Positions 1-9,003 of a stretch of DNA of 64,000 bases are shown here, piece after piece. Source of the DNA: DIGJ01 sp041821315. Lineage in GTDB: Bacteria; Bacillota; Clostridia; Lachnospirales; Lachnospiraceae. The stretch lies in NCBI GenBank assembly GCA_041821315.1, contig JBGUEO010000001.1, positions 248,001-312,000 of the forward strand, read 5' to 3'. Position 1 is the stretch's first letter. Each line of letters starts with the position of its first letter. The notes below the pieces were generated by a model. It was not told where the DNA came from. It did not search any database and worked only from the letters and a program-made list of their open reading frames with translations. The translations under genes were made by a program, and so were the position numbers.

Positions 1-32
1 AAAGTAAAATCAGAAGAGAGGGAGTAAAGTAC

Positions 33-1874
33 TTGAAAACCTCATTTAAGCAACAATTAAACGAACTAGTGACTCGAATTGATTTTCCGATGATTATATA
101 TTTATATGAAACTGGACATATTATTGCACTTAATACAAAAGCCAAATATTTAGTTGGTCAAAACTTAAATAATATGAATAAAATTTGGGAAGAAAATTCA
201 AAATTAAAAGTTTCGCAGGATATGCTTAATAATAAAAGCTTTATTATGCATCAACGATATATTTCCAATAAAACAGATCGCATTGCAGTTGATATAGAAA
301 TTAGTTCAATCAATTTAGGACAAGAGCATTTGATGATTGTTTTATTTGAACAATCCTATAAAAGGGTATTTCGTAAACGTCACCGAAAGCAACTTTTGAG
401 AATACTTTGGCGAGACAAGAAAGGCATGTTAATTGGTTGTAATACATTTTTAGAGAAAGATAAGGAACGTGATGTTATTGAAAAGTGTATGAAAGAAGAT
501 TCCGAAGCTAATTTTGACCAAAAGAGAATTTTCAACCAATATAAGCAGCTCTTAATGACTCAGGAGAGCCAATTTGACATTATTCAAGAAGTAGAACTTG
601 AAGATGGGAACAAAAGCTTTGCCAGATTGAATCGAATAGCACTATTCAATAAAAATGGAACAATGATTGGATCGTTAACAATTTATGCATTAATGTTAGA
701 AAATGATCCAATGCAATTATTTCAGGATGATATTTTGCGTGAAAATAATATTTTGAAAGAAGCTATTTCACGGAGTAATTTAATTGCAGTTTCATGGGAG
801 AAGGGTGCTAAGGGAGTTGTTGATTTTATTTCTCCTAATATAATAAGATGGGGATATTCTTGTAAGGATTTTTATGAAGAAGGGTTGAATTTTCAAGATA
901 TAATTGTAAAGGAAGATTATCCTTTGTTTCAATATAAAAATATGGGTTTGGAGAGTACAGGTAAATCCGAATTAACCGTAATATATCGCATTCGTAAAAA
1001 AAATGGTGAAGTGATTTGGGTAAAAGATGAAACAACAGAATCTACGATTAAAGATGGTATAAATTTTAAACAGGGAATTTTAATGGAAACGGAATCTTTA
1101 TTTTTAAATAATAAAGAGAGAGCAATATGCGATTTAAGACAAAGAGAATTGAAAAATAAAAAAATTGATAGCAAACTGTCGCTTAATTATCAGCCAATTA
1201 TATCAAGTGATGGGAAAAAATGTATTGGAGCAGAGGCTTTTTTGCGATGGAAAAATGGGAAAGACGAAGAAATTAGCCCGTTGGATATTTTATCTTTATC
1301 TGAGTATATGGGGGTGATTAATGAAGTAAGTGATTTTGTGTTTCAGGAAGCATTTTTGATGTGTAGAGAACAAAACGATCGATTAAAAGAAACTTTTTTC
1401 GTTCATATCAATCTTTCAATCATTGAACTTGCTAATCCAGAGATTGTTGATCGTATTTGCAAATTAGCAGAAAAAACAAAAGTGAATCCAGCTTGTGTAG
1501 TGTTTGAAATTAAAGAAAGTGTAGTTTTTGAAGAATTTGAAATTATGAAAGCAGTTTTATTACAGCTTAAAGAAGTTGGTTTTTTTGTCTTATTGGATAA
1601 TTTTGGAACTGGCATTTCTTCGTTTCATACAGTAATGGAATTGCCGCTAGACTATATTAAAATGAATGAAAGCTTTATTCAAAACTATGGAACTGATAAG
1701 TTTAAGCCGTCGCTTCTTGTAGCAATCATTGAATTAGCGCATCGTTTAAATATTAAGGTTATCGTATCTGGAATTGAAACGAAAAATCAGATGGAATTTC
1801 TATTCTTATCAGATATTGATGCATATCAAGGATATTATTTTGGATATCCAGTACCTAAAAATAAGTTTTCGTGA
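33..1874 (+). CDS. Sensor protein with C-terminal degenerate EAL domain
   Basis: This 613-residue cytoplasmic protein has a PAS-like N-terminal half and an EAL (cyclic-di-GMP phosphodiesterase family) domain from about residue 385 to the end. The EAL landmarks E401-A-F, the INLS asparagine, FEIKES and QGY are present. Three usual metal or catalytic positions are changed: DDFGTG reads DNFGTG (N523), KID reads KMN (N545), and AEGVET reads VSGIET (S579). I infer a c-di-GMP-binding or regulatory role rather than hydrolysis. It starts at TTG behind a GAGGGAG-type ribosome site. galM follows after 13 bp, possibly by chance co-transcription. No GGDEF domain is seen in this protein. Confidence 0.8.
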   Translation: MKTSFKQQLNELVTRIDFPMIIYLYETGHIIALNTKAKYLVGQNLNNMNKIWEENSKLKVSQDMLNNKSFIMHQRYISNKTDRIAVDIEISSINLGQEHLMIVLFEQSYKRVFRKRHRKQLLRILWRDKKGMLIGCNTFLEKDKERDVIEKCMKEDSEANFDQKRIFNQYKQLLMTQESQFDIIQEVELEDGNKSFARLNRIALFNKNGTMIGSLTIYALMLENDPMQLFQDDILRENNILKEAISRSNLIAVSWEKGAKGVVDFISPNIIRWGYSCKDFYEEGLNFQDIIVKEDYPLFQYKNMGLESTGKSELTVIYRIRKKNGEVIWVKDETTESTIKDGINFKQGILMETESLFLNNKERAICDLRQRELKNKKIDSKLSLNYQPIISSDGKKCIGAEAFLRWKNGKDEEISPLDILSLSEYMGVINEVSDFVFQEAFLMCREQNDRLKETFFVHINLSIIELANPEIVDRICKLAEKTKVNPACVVFEIKESVVFEEFEIMKAVLLQLKEVGFFVLLDNFGTGISSFHTVMELPLDYIKMNESFIQNYGTDKFKPSLLVAIIELAHRLNIKVIVSGIETKNQMEFLFLSDIDAYQGYYFGYPVPKNKFS

Positions 1875-1887
1875 AGGGAGAACAAAA

Positions 1888-2946
1888 GTGAGTATTCAAA
1901 AAAGAAATTTTGGAAAAACAAAAGATGGAAAAAATGTTACAAGTTATATTTTGAAAAATGCGAATGGTATGGAGGCAGAATTTATTGATTATGGAGCACG
2001 ATTGGTAAGATTATGTGTACCAGATGCAAAGGGAAAATTTAATGATGTAGTTCTTGGATTTGATAATATTGCAGCTTATGAAAAAAGCGATACTTATTAT
2101 GGAGCATTTATTGGAAGATGTGCCAATCGAATCGGAGGAGCCACTTATGTATTAAATGATAAAACGTATCCTCTTGATAAAAACGATGGTGAAAATACAT
2201 TGCACAGTGGGTTTGTGGGATATGACAAAATGATGTATGAAGTAGAAACGTTTGAAGAAGAGGGGGAGGTTAGCATTGAGTGTTCAAGATTAAGTAAACA
2301 CATGGAGCAAGGCTTTCCTGGAAATCTTGATTTAACGGTTTCATATACATTATCAGCAGATAATGCATTGGTAATTGAGTATTTCGCAGTATCAGATCAA
2401 GATACGTTGGTCAACCTTACCAATCATTCTTATTTTAATTTAAGTGGACACAATAAAGGTGATATTTTGAATCATAAACTTAAAGTTGATGCAAACAAGT
2501 TTGCGATTACAACGGAAGATTTAATACCAACGGGTGAATTTAGGGATGTTGAGGGTACTCCAATGGATTTTCGTGATTGGAGAAGATTAGGACAAGATAT
2601 TGATGCAGATTACTTACCACTTAAAATAGCTGGAGGATATGATCATCATTTTGTGTTTCAAACGGAAGAAAAAGAAATACGTCTGGTTTTGGAGGCTTTG
2701 GATGAAACAAGTGGAAGATATATGGAAGTTTATACGGATTTGCCTGGATGTCAAATCTATACAGGAAATTTCATTGGTGGAAAATTAGTTGGAAAAGAAG
2801 GTTGTACCTATCAGAAAAGAGCAGGGTTTTGCGTAGAAACACAGTCTGTTCCAGATTCAATCCATCTAGATAATGTATCAAATTGTATTTTAAAAGCGGG
2901 TGAAGAATTCGACACGACTACTGTTTATAAATTTGGGATTAAGTAA
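1888..2946 (+). CDS. galM: Aldose 1-epimerase (galactose mutarotase)
   Basis: This protein interconverts alpha and beta anomers of aldoses, normally galactose entering the Leloir pathway. The 352-residue length and the motifs NRIGG, LTNHSYFNLSG and the terminal TxxxKFG fit the GalM family. The GTG at 1888 behind AAGGGAG is preferred over upstream in-frame codons that overlap the EAL gene. The Leloir partner galE lies about 18 kb downstream rather than adjacent. A hairpin terminator follows. Confidence 0.9.
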   Translation: MSIQKRNFGKTKDGKNVTSYILKNANGMEAEFIDYGARLVRLCVPDAKGKFNDVVLGFDNIAAYEKSDTYYGAFIGRCANRIGGATYVLNDKTYPLDKNDGENTLHSGFVGYDKMMYEVETFEEEGEVSIECSRLSKHMEQGFPGNLDLTVSYTLSADNALVIEYFAVSDQDTLVNLTNHSYFNLSGHNKGDILNHKLKVDANKFAITTEDLIPTGEFRDVEGTPMDFRDWRRLGQDIDADYLPLKIAGGYDHHFVFQTEEKEIRLVLEALDETSGRYMEVYTDLPGCQIYTGNFIGGKLVGKEGCTYQKRAGFCVETQSVPDSIHLDNVSNCILKAGEEFDTTTVYKFGIK

Positions 2947-2992
2947 ACGTTGAATATTAGAGCAAACGTAACAGCTGATATTGACAGATAAG

Positions 2993-3042
2993 AAAAGGGC
3001 TTGCATATATAATGGGTTAAATTATGTATGTAAGCTCTTTTT
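2993..3042 (+). terminator. Rho-independent terminator after galM
   Basis: An approximately 20-bp stem (2993-3012 with 3022-3041, pairs mostly Watson-Crick plus G-U) ends in a run of T residues. It separates galM from the TetR operon. Confidence 0.75.
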
Positions 3043-3107
3043 AAGTAACCATTTATACAAGTGTCTTTACAATTTTGGTCAGTCATATTAGCATATAGGG
3101 TGTACTA

Positions 3108-3118
3108 ACCAAATTGGT
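3108..3118. promoter_or_regulatory. Probable TetR operator
   Basis: ACCAA-A-TTGGT is a perfect inverted repeat lying just upstream of the tetR ribosome site. A second TTGGTCAG copy occurs about 40 bp earlier. The position suggests autoregulation by the adjacent TetR protein. This is inference; no binding data exist. Confidence 0.5.
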
Positions 3119-3131
3119 CAGGAGGATATTT

Positions 3132-3737
3132 ATGAATCAAGGGTTTTTTAGTTTACATGAGGATAAACAAAGGAAAATAATTAATATGGGATTTCAAGTT
3201 TTTTCACAGAGCACATATAAGAAGGCTCCTGTAGCAGAAATAGCTGCAAGGGCGGGTATTTCTAAATCCCTCCTTTTTTACCATTTTAAAAACAAAAAAG
3301 AATTCTATTTATTTTTGTGGAAAAAATCAATCGAGTTGACTCGGATTGCAATGAAAGAACAAGATGTCTTAGGAACAAACAATTATTTTGAAATGCTAAG
3401 ACGCTCCCTTATAGGAAAATGTAATTTACTGAGAAAATATCCCTATGTGAGTGAATTTTCATTAAGAGCATACTATGAGGAAAATATCGAGGTAAGGAAC
3501 GAAATCCAAGATAGTTTTTGGCGAATTAATTTGAAAAGCGAAAAAAGGGCATTTGAAGTCATAGATATTGGAATGTTAAGAGATGATATTGATATACACC
3601 AAATGTATCAGGAGATGGTATGGGCTTCGGATGGATATTTACATATGGCATTTATGCAGGGCAATATAAATGTAGATAAAATAAAATTAGATTTTGAAAA
3701 ATTAATCCTTATGTGGGAAAAAGTGTATCAAAAATAG
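3132..3737 (+). CDS. TetR/AcrR family transcriptional regulator
   Basis: This is a 201-residue repressor-type regulator. An N-terminal helix-turn-helix covers roughly residues 25-50 (VAEIAARAGISKSLLFYHF followed by NKKEF), a classic TetR signature. The C-terminal ligand-binding half is divergent and its inducer is unknown. ATG 3132 is chosen because AGGAGG lies 8 bp upstream; an earlier in-frame start would lie inside the operator. It precedes two alpha/beta hydrolases with short spacing, suggesting that it controls them. Confidence 0.85.
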   Translation: MNQGFFSLHEDKQRKIINMGFQVFSQSTYKKAPVAEIAARAGISKSLLFYHFKNKKEFYLFLWKKSIELTRIAMKEQDVLGTNNYFEMLRRSLIGKCNLLRKYPYVSEFSLRAYYEENIEVRNEIQDSFWRINLKSEKRAFEVIDIGMLRDDIDIHQMYQEMVWASDGYLHMAFMQGNINVDKIKLDFEKLILMWEKVYQK

Positions 3738-3751
3738 TATGGGAGGGAAAC

Positions 3752-4570
3752 ATGAGCGCAGAACATAAACAAATTGAATCAAATAATGGCTGTGTCCACT
3801 ACTGGATTTTAAGAAATCGTAATATGAATGCAAAATGCATCGTATTTACACATGGACTAACTGCAAATCATACCATGTTCGAAAAACAGGTTGCATATCT
3901 TAGAAAAAACTATACGTTGATTACATGGGATGTGCCGTTACATGGATTATCAAGGCCTTATCAAAATTTTTATTATGAGCAGACAGCAAAAGAATTAAAG
4001 TCTATCTTAACGCGAGAGAAAATTAAGAAAGTGATTCTGGTAGGTATGTCTATGGGAGGTTATGCGAGTCAGGAATTTGCATATCACTATCCAGAAATTG
4101 TGGGAGGAATGGTAATGCTTGATACCACGCCATTTGGCCTTGCGTATTATTCAAAATCAGACTTATGGTGGTTGAAGCAAGTAGCACCCATTGGCAAGTG
4201 CTTTACTGACAATATGCTTCGAAAAAGTATGGCAAAATCTGTTTCTAAAACAGAATATTCGTATAAAAAAATGATAGAAATGCTTGAGCCTTTATCAAAA
4301 TCAGAGATTATCCAGCAAATGGATATTGCGTATGGAAAATTTGCTAAGGAAAATAAGGATGTACAATTTGATTTTCCGGTTCTACTTTTACTTGGGGATA
4401 GTGATAGTACTGGAAAGGTAAAACAATATAATAAAGCTTGGGCAAAGACAACTGGCTATCCGCTTCATATCATTAAACATGCAGCTCATTTTTCCAATGG
4501 AGACAATCCAGAACAAGTTAACCTAGAAATAGAAAATTTTATACAAGGGAAGCAATTATATGATATTTAA
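3752..4570 (+). CDS. Alpha/beta hydrolase
   Basis: This is a 272-residue cytosolic alpha/beta-hydrolase. The oxyanion region FTHGL, nucleophile elbow GMSMGG, acid region LLLGDSD and late histidine in HAAHF are visible in the expected order. Substrate cannot be assigned. ATG 3752 follows GGGAGGG and lies 14 bp after the tetR stop. The next hydrolase overlaps its 3' end by 11 bp, so the two are likely translated together under the TetR regulator. Confidence 0.8.
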   Translation: MSAEHKQIESNNGCVHYWILRNRNMNAKCIVFTHGLTANHTMFEKQVAYLRKNYTLITWDVPLHGLSRPYQNFYYEQTAKELKSILTREKIKKVILVGMSMGGYASQEFAYHYPEIVGGMVMLDTTPFGLAYYSKSDLWWLKQVAPIGKCFTDNMLRKSMAKSVSKTEYSYKKMIEMLEPLSKSEIIQQMDIAYGKFAKENKDVQFDFPVLLLLGDSDSTGKVKQYNKAWAKTTGYPLHIIKHAAHFSNGDNPEQVNLEIENFIQGKQLYDI

Positions 4571-5333
4571 GGAAGCTGGATGTAATGAATTTCCGACTAT
4601 GATTTTTATACATGGTGGTGGTCTGTCTGACTGGTCGTTAATGCCTATCGTAGATGAATTCCGAAAGGAATTTCATGTAATTACACCAATTATCGATGGG
4701 CATGGAGAAGCTGCTATAGAAACGTTTACTAGTATTTCCGATTCCGCCACGAAATTGATTCGTTACATAGATACAAAATGTAATGGACAGGTGTTTATAG
4801 TTGCAGGGTTATCGATAGGAGCACAAATTGTAACGGAAGTGCTTTCCCGAAGAGATAATATTACACAATATGCAATTATTGAAAGTGCATTGGTTTATCC
4901 AATCAAAGGTATTACAAAATTTACAGTGCCTACATATCAGCTGTGTTATGGATTAATTAAGCAAAGGTGGTTTTCAAATCTGCAAGCAAATTCGCTCTGT
5001 GTTCCTTCTAATATGTTTGAAAGATACTACCAGGATAGTTTACGTATGTCAAAACGATCACTAATTAATATAACATTGAGTAATGGAACGTATGATTTAA
5101 AAGAGGACATTGTAAATACAAAGGCAAAAGTGTTAGTTATTGTGGGAGAAAAAGAGATTACTGTCATGAAAAAATCGGCTCAAAGACTTAGTGAAACAAT
5201 TCATGGATGCGAATTATATATTGCGCCAGGTATGAAACATGGTGAGATAAGCTTAAAGTACCCTCAAAAGTATATTAGTTTACTCAGAAAATTAGTCAAT
5301 CGTAAGCAAAATATTTTATCTCATCCTTGTTAA
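4560..5333 (+). CDS. Alpha/beta hydrolase (second of pair)
   Basis: This 257-residue alpha/beta-hydrolase has an N-terminal FIHGGG oxyanion motif, GLSIGA nucleophile elbow, VGEKE acid loop and a histidine in GMKHGE. It differs clearly from its upstream neighbour, so it is not a recent tandem copy. The 11-bp overlap with that gene indicates translational coupling. Function is unknown beyond esterase/lipase-like chemistry. Confidence 0.8.
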   Translation: MIFKEAGCNEFPTMIFIHGGGLSDWSLMPIVDEFRKEFHVITPIIDGHGEAAIETFTSISDSATKLIRYIDTKCNGQVFIVAGLSIGAQIVTEVLSRRDNITQYAIIESALVYPIKGITKFTVPTYQLCYGLIKQRWFSNLQANSLCVPSNMFERYYQDSLRMSKRSLINITLSNGTYDLKEDIVNTKAKVLVIVGEKEITVMKKSAQRLSETIHGCELYIAPGMKHGEISLKYPQKYISLLRKLVNRKQNILSHPC

Positions 5334-5369
5334 TTGACTTGGAGGAGCGGTTAAAAAAATGAAAGCAAA

Positions 5370-5416
5370 GAAAACGCCCAAAATCAAGTTTAAAAAACTG
5401 AATTAAGGGCGTTTTC
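5370..5416 (+). terminator. Strong hairpin terminator
   Basis: A perfect 10-bp stem GAAAACGCCC (5370-5379) pairs with GGGCGTTTTC (5407-5416), with additional inner complementarity. It ends the tetR-hydrolase operon. The 170 bp beyond it carry no gene I can support, only two copies of TGTGACCAAT 22 bp apart (5485 and 5507). Confidence 0.7.
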
Positions 5417-5583
5417 AAGCGTATAATAGGGTGGGGAGTAGAAAGTGTTTTATTCACTATCCGAAGTCTATTATAGGCAACAAATGTGACCAATCTGTGA
5501 TAACTTTGTGACCAATTTCGTAAGTGCGTAAAAATCAAGGTTTTCAAGCCATCAAAATCCGGGGCTCTTTACTTGCAAACGAA

Positions 5584-6030
5584 CTAAAACACGAGCCATT
5601 TGCCAGCTAACTCTTTTTTGCTTATAAAACCAAAATTCAAAATATCGTCAAAAGAATCAAAGTGATCTTTATCATTTACCAGTATTTTATTTTTTAAGAT
5701 ATAGCAATAAACATTCCCACCATATTCTATATGTCTACAACCATCAAATGTAATAATTTCGTCGGTGCTTACTTTTGGGCTTATAATGCTATTATGATTT
5801 TTAATTAATTCAATAACAGCTTGGTCGTAATTTGTTTCGATAACTTTAGAAAAGGTTTTCTCTTTTAAAGAGATAGGATATCCACTTAGTCCTGAATTTT
5901 TTTCATTGTTATTAAATATATTATCAACATTTAATTCATCATTTGATAAATCCATAATAGCAATACCGTCACACCATTTCCCGACTAAATTATTTGTAAT
6001 AATTTCATAAAAAGATTTCTTTCCCTTCAT
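5584..6030 (-). CDS. Hypothetical protein
   Basis: This is a 148-residue soluble protein on the minus strand with no signal peptide or membrane segment. It is rich in Asn, Ile and Asp. I do not recognise a family. It has a good ribosome site (GGGAGG 9 bp before ATG 6030). It stands alone between a terminator and a decayed region, which suits an acquired or orphan gene. An immunity-protein-like role is possible but unsupported. Confidence 0.55.
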   Translation of the reverse strand: MKGKKSFYEIITNNLVGKWCDGIAIMDLSNDELNVDNIFNNNEKNSGLSGYPISLKEKTFSKVIETNYDQAVIELIKNHNSIISPKVSTDEIITFDGCRHIEYGGNVYCYILKNKILVNDKDHFDSFDDILNFGFISKKELAGKWLVF

Positions 6031-6239
6031 TATTTAGACCTCCCTTAACTTCATATAAATATAGTATCATTAATTTACTATATTTTCCAGTAAATTACTG
6101 CTAAGATTTCTAGTTTCAGTTTTTCTTTGCCAGTAAACAATCATTTATTCCAAAACTTCCATTTTACCACTTTCATTTGTAAACTATAAGACTGTTAAAA
6201 TCTTCCTTTCTTTAATAAAATGAGTATGTAATAAAAAAT

Positions 6240-6344
6240 TTAGATGGAAAAGTAAAGGCAGTAAGCGAAGGACTAACAATTGTTACAGCTACAGATGCTG
6301 AAGGGAATGAAATAGGACAGGTTTACGTCAGAGTAAGAGAATAG
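6240..6344 (+). pseudogene. Remnant of a bacterial Ig-like (Big_2) domain gene
   Basis: An open stretch encodes about 34 residues ending VYVRVRE-stop. It has the typical Big_2 C-terminal pattern (DGKVKAVSEG then TATDAEGN). There is no start codon or ribosome site, and stops lie just upstream, so this is the 3' scrap of a surface-protein gene. The surrounding 6031-6605 region holds no intact gene, only this scrap and two terminators. Confidence 0.5.
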
Positions 6345-6407
6345 AGAGTATCTGTCCTTTGATAAAATCTACAGTTTTGAAGTAAAATATTATAATGAAT
6401 AAAAAGC

Positions 6408-6431
6408 TCCCCGGTGAGAGCCGGGGATTTA
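6408..6431 (+). terminator. GC-rich hairpin after the Ig-like remnant
   Basis: TCCCCGG (6408-6414) pairs with CCGGGGA (6421-6427) across a 6-base loop, followed by TTTAAATTT. It is probably the original terminator of the decayed gene. Confidence 0.6.
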
Positions 6432-6452
6432 AATTTATGTTTCATGTAGAAA

Positions 6453-6490
6453 AACTAGGATTGTAAATCATTTTATGATCCTAGTTTTTT
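6453..6490. terminator. Second hairpin terminator
   Basis: AACTAGGAT (6453-6461) pairs with ATCCTAGTT (6478-6486), followed by T residues on the plus strand and preceded by A residues. It could act in either direction. Confidence 0.55.
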
Positions 6491-6605
6491 GACTTCCGTG
6501 AATAGTTTTTACCGTTAAAAGTATTATAAAGTGTATTAAAAGTAAAACGCTTCAAACCATTTTAAATACGTTGATTGTCTAAGCACTAAATTAGGTACAA
6601 AAAAA

Positions 6606-6675
6606 GCAGATAACGGGAATCGGACCCGCCTCTCTAGCTTGGGAAGCTAGCGTTCTACCAATGAACTATATCTGC
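6606..6675 (-). tRNA. tRNA-Gly (anticodon CCC)
   Basis: On the minus strand the acceptor arms GCAGATA and TATCTGC pair perfectly. A D-arm (GTTC/GAAC), an anticodon stem CTAGC/GCTAG around loop TTCCCAA, and a T-arm (CGGGT CCGATTC) fold as expected. The loop gives anticodon CCC, reading GGG. No 3' CCA is encoded. Confidence 0.93.
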
Positions 6676-6935
6676 ATGTGTATATTATATCACATGAAAA
6701 GTGATTTGTTAATAAAAAAAAGAAAAAAAGTACAGGAAAATCAAAATTAAATATAAATCATGTAGTTTTTGTCAGAAACAAAAAGAACATGGAATAGACA
6801 AAACTCCTTATTTGAAAGCATTTTGCTTTGAATTTATGGGATTGTGTGATGACTTTGCGAATATTGTTTGATATAATAAAACGTGCGAAAAATAAGAAAA
6901 TTGTTAAAATAGGGATAAAGCAAAGGAATAAAGGA

Positions 6936-7415
6936 ATGAAAATAACTGTTTTATGCGTTGGAAAAATAAAAGAAAAATATTTTGCGTTGGGAATTGAAGA
7001 GTATTCAAAGCGCTTGAGTCGATATTGTAAACTCGAAATAACGGAAGTAGCGGATGAAAAAACACCAGATAATGCAAGTGACTTGGAAGAAGTTCAAATT
7101 AAGCAAAAAGAGGCGGAACGAATAAAAAAATATATAAAAGAAGATTCTTATCTTATAGCGCTTGCGATTGAAGGAGAGCAAGTAGATTCAGTAGAATTTT
7201 CAAAGAAAATCGAGATGTTAGGTGTTAATGGGACTAGTCATATTGTCTTTTTGATAGGAGGCTCACTTGGATTAGATGAGGAACTGTTAAATCGAGCAGA
7301 TTATAAATTGAGTTTTAGTAAAATGACATTTCCTCATCAGATGATGCGCTTAGTTTTATTAGAGCAGATATATCGTTCTTACCGAATTATAAAAGGAGAG
7401 CCATATCATAAGTAA
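6936..7415 (+). CDS. rlmH: 23S rRNA (pseudouridine1915-N3)-methyltransferase RlmH
   Basis: RlmH methylates pseudouridine 1915 in helix 69 of 23S rRNA using S-adenosylmethionine. The 159-residue length is the exact family size. The SPOUT-knot motifs LIGGSLGLDEEL and the C-terminal SFSKMTFPHQMMR...IIKGEPYHK are textbook. ATG 6936 with an upstream AAGGAATAAAGGA is used; the longer reading frame upstream has no family match. It is monocistronic, behind an AT-rich 260-bp gap. Confidence 0.95.
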   Translation: MKITVLCVGKIKEKYFALGIEEYSKRLSRYCKLEITEVADEKTPDNASDLEEVQIKQKEAERIKKYIKEDSYLIALAIEGEQVDSVEFSKKIEMLGVNGTSHIVFLIGGSLGLDEELLNRADYKLSFSKMTFPHQMMRLVLLEQIYRSYRIIKGEPYHK

Positions 7416-7468
7416 TTTTTTTTTGCTTTATGGTTAAAATATATAAAAATTAAAAAGGAGAAAAATGT

Positions 7469-8887
7469 ATGTTAGTAAAAATCAGCCATCTGCTTGTTAA
7501 AGTGGATGATTTTATCTGGGGGGCTCCATTAATTATCTTGATTTTAACCGTAGGAATCTTTTTGACTGTTCGGTTGAGGGGGTTACAAGTTCGACAGTTG
7601 CCAAGAGCAATCCGTTATATGGTAAAAAATGAATCGTCAGGAACTGGGGAAGTTAGTAGTTTTGCAGCACTTTGTACAGCACTGTCAGCAACAATAGGAA
7701 CTGGTAATATTGTTGGTGTCGCAACGGCAATTGTAGCGGGTGGACCAGGAGCACTTTTTTGGATGTGGGTAGCTGCTTTCTTTGGAATGGCTACCAAATA
7801 TGCAGAGGGGGTTTTGGCTGTCAAATATCGTGTGATAAAAGAGGAAAATCATGTACTTGGGGGACCATTTTATTACATTGAAAATGGAATGGGAAAAAAA
7901 TGGAGATGGCTTGGTAAAGTTTTTGCATTTTTTGGAGCAATGGCAGGAGTGATGGGGATTGGTACTTTTGCACAGGTAAATGGAATTACCTCTGCAGTAG
8001 GAACTTTTTTTGATCCAAACAAGCTATATACACTAACCTTATTCCATCGAGATTATAGTATAGCGATTGTTATAGCCGGTATTATTTTAACCGTGTGTGT
8101 AGGAATGGTAGTTCTTGGTGGAATCAAAAAAATTGCCATGGTATCACAGATTGTTGTTCCATTTATGGCAGGCTGTTATATTCTTGCTTGTCTTATAATT
8201 ATGATTGTTAATGCAAAAGCAATTCCTTCTGCACTAGTTGTTATCTTGCAAAGCGCATTTGGAATCAAAGCAGTTGCGGGTGGCGCGCTTGGAAGCATTA
8301 TGATTGCAATGCAAAAGGGAATTGCCAGGGGGATTTTTTCAAATGAGGCGGGTCTTGGAAGTGCTCCAATTGCAGCAGCAGCGGCACAGACAAAGGAGCC
8401 AGTTCGTCAGGGATTGGTTTCTATGACAGGAACGTTTATTGATACGATTATTATATGTACAATGACAGGGCTCAGTATTGTAATTACGGGTTCCTATAAT
8501 ATAGGATTAGAGGGTGTTGATGTTACTACAAATGCTTTTCAAAAGGGATTACCATTTCCAGTGCAGTTTAGCTCTTTTCTCCTTATGTTATGTTTGGTAT
8601 TCTTTGCATTTACTACGATATTGGGTTGGAATTATTATGGAGAACGATGTATGGAATACTTAACCGGTGGAAATAAGAAAACAGTTATTTTTTATCGTGT
8701 GTTATACATTTTAGCAGTATTTATTGGGCCGTTCATGACAGTGAAAGCAGTATGGACAATTGCTGATATTTTTAATGCGTGTATGGCATTACCAAACTTA
8801 ATTGCAATACTTGCACTTAGTGGGATAGTGGTGAGTGAAACGAGGGATTATTTAGTGAGAGTAAATATGAGTAAACATGAGGAGTAA
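7469..8887 (+). CDS. AGCS-family sodium:alanine (amino acid) symporter
   Basis: This is a 472-residue inner-membrane carrier that couples sodium entry to alanine or glycine uptake. Around ten or eleven hydrophobic segments are visible. The family signature GTGNIVGVATAIVAGGPGALFWMW and the later GIFSNEAGLGSAPIAAAAA motif are intact. AGGAG lies 7-8 bp before the ATG. Substrate (alanine versus glycine) cannot be fixed from sequence. Confidence 0.92.
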   Translation: MLVKISHLLVKVDDFIWGAPLIILILTVGIFLTVRLRGLQVRQLPRAIRYMVKNESSGTGEVSSFAALCTALSATIGTGNIVGVATAIVAGGPGALFWMWVAAFFGMATKYAEGVLAVKYRVIKEENHVLGGPFYYIENGMGKKWRWLGKVFAFFGAMAGVMGIGTFAQVNGITSAVGTFFDPNKLYTLTLFHRDYSIAIVIAGIILTVCVGMVVLGGIKKIAMVSQIVVPFMAGCYILACLIIMIVNAKAIPSALVVILQSAFGIKAVAGGALGSIMIAMQKGIARGIFSNEAGLGSAPIAAAAAQTKEPVRQGLVSMTGTFIDTIIICTMTGLSIVITGSYNIGLEGVDVTTNAFQKGLPFPVQFSSFLLMLCLVFFAFTTILGWNYYGERCMEYLTGGNKKTVIFYRVLYILAVFIGPFMTVKAVWTIADIFNACMALPNLIAILALSGIVVSETRDYLVRVNMSKHEE

Positions 8888-9003
8888 ATAGGATACATAG
8901 ACTATTTTCGATATAATTATAGTTGTTTTAATTGAAACAATATATAAATTGAATTAGAATATAGAGAGAAATAGTACTATATTGATATAGGTGGAGGAAA
9001 AAC

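Noticed and set aside
5296..5547. Minus-strand 83-codon frame
   Set aside because: It overlaps a strong terminator and the end of the hydrolase gene, lacks a ribosome site and shows no coding pattern.
6606..6675. tRNA-Gly as the integration site of a mobile element
   Set aside because: No duplicated tRNA 3' end or integrase is seen next to it.
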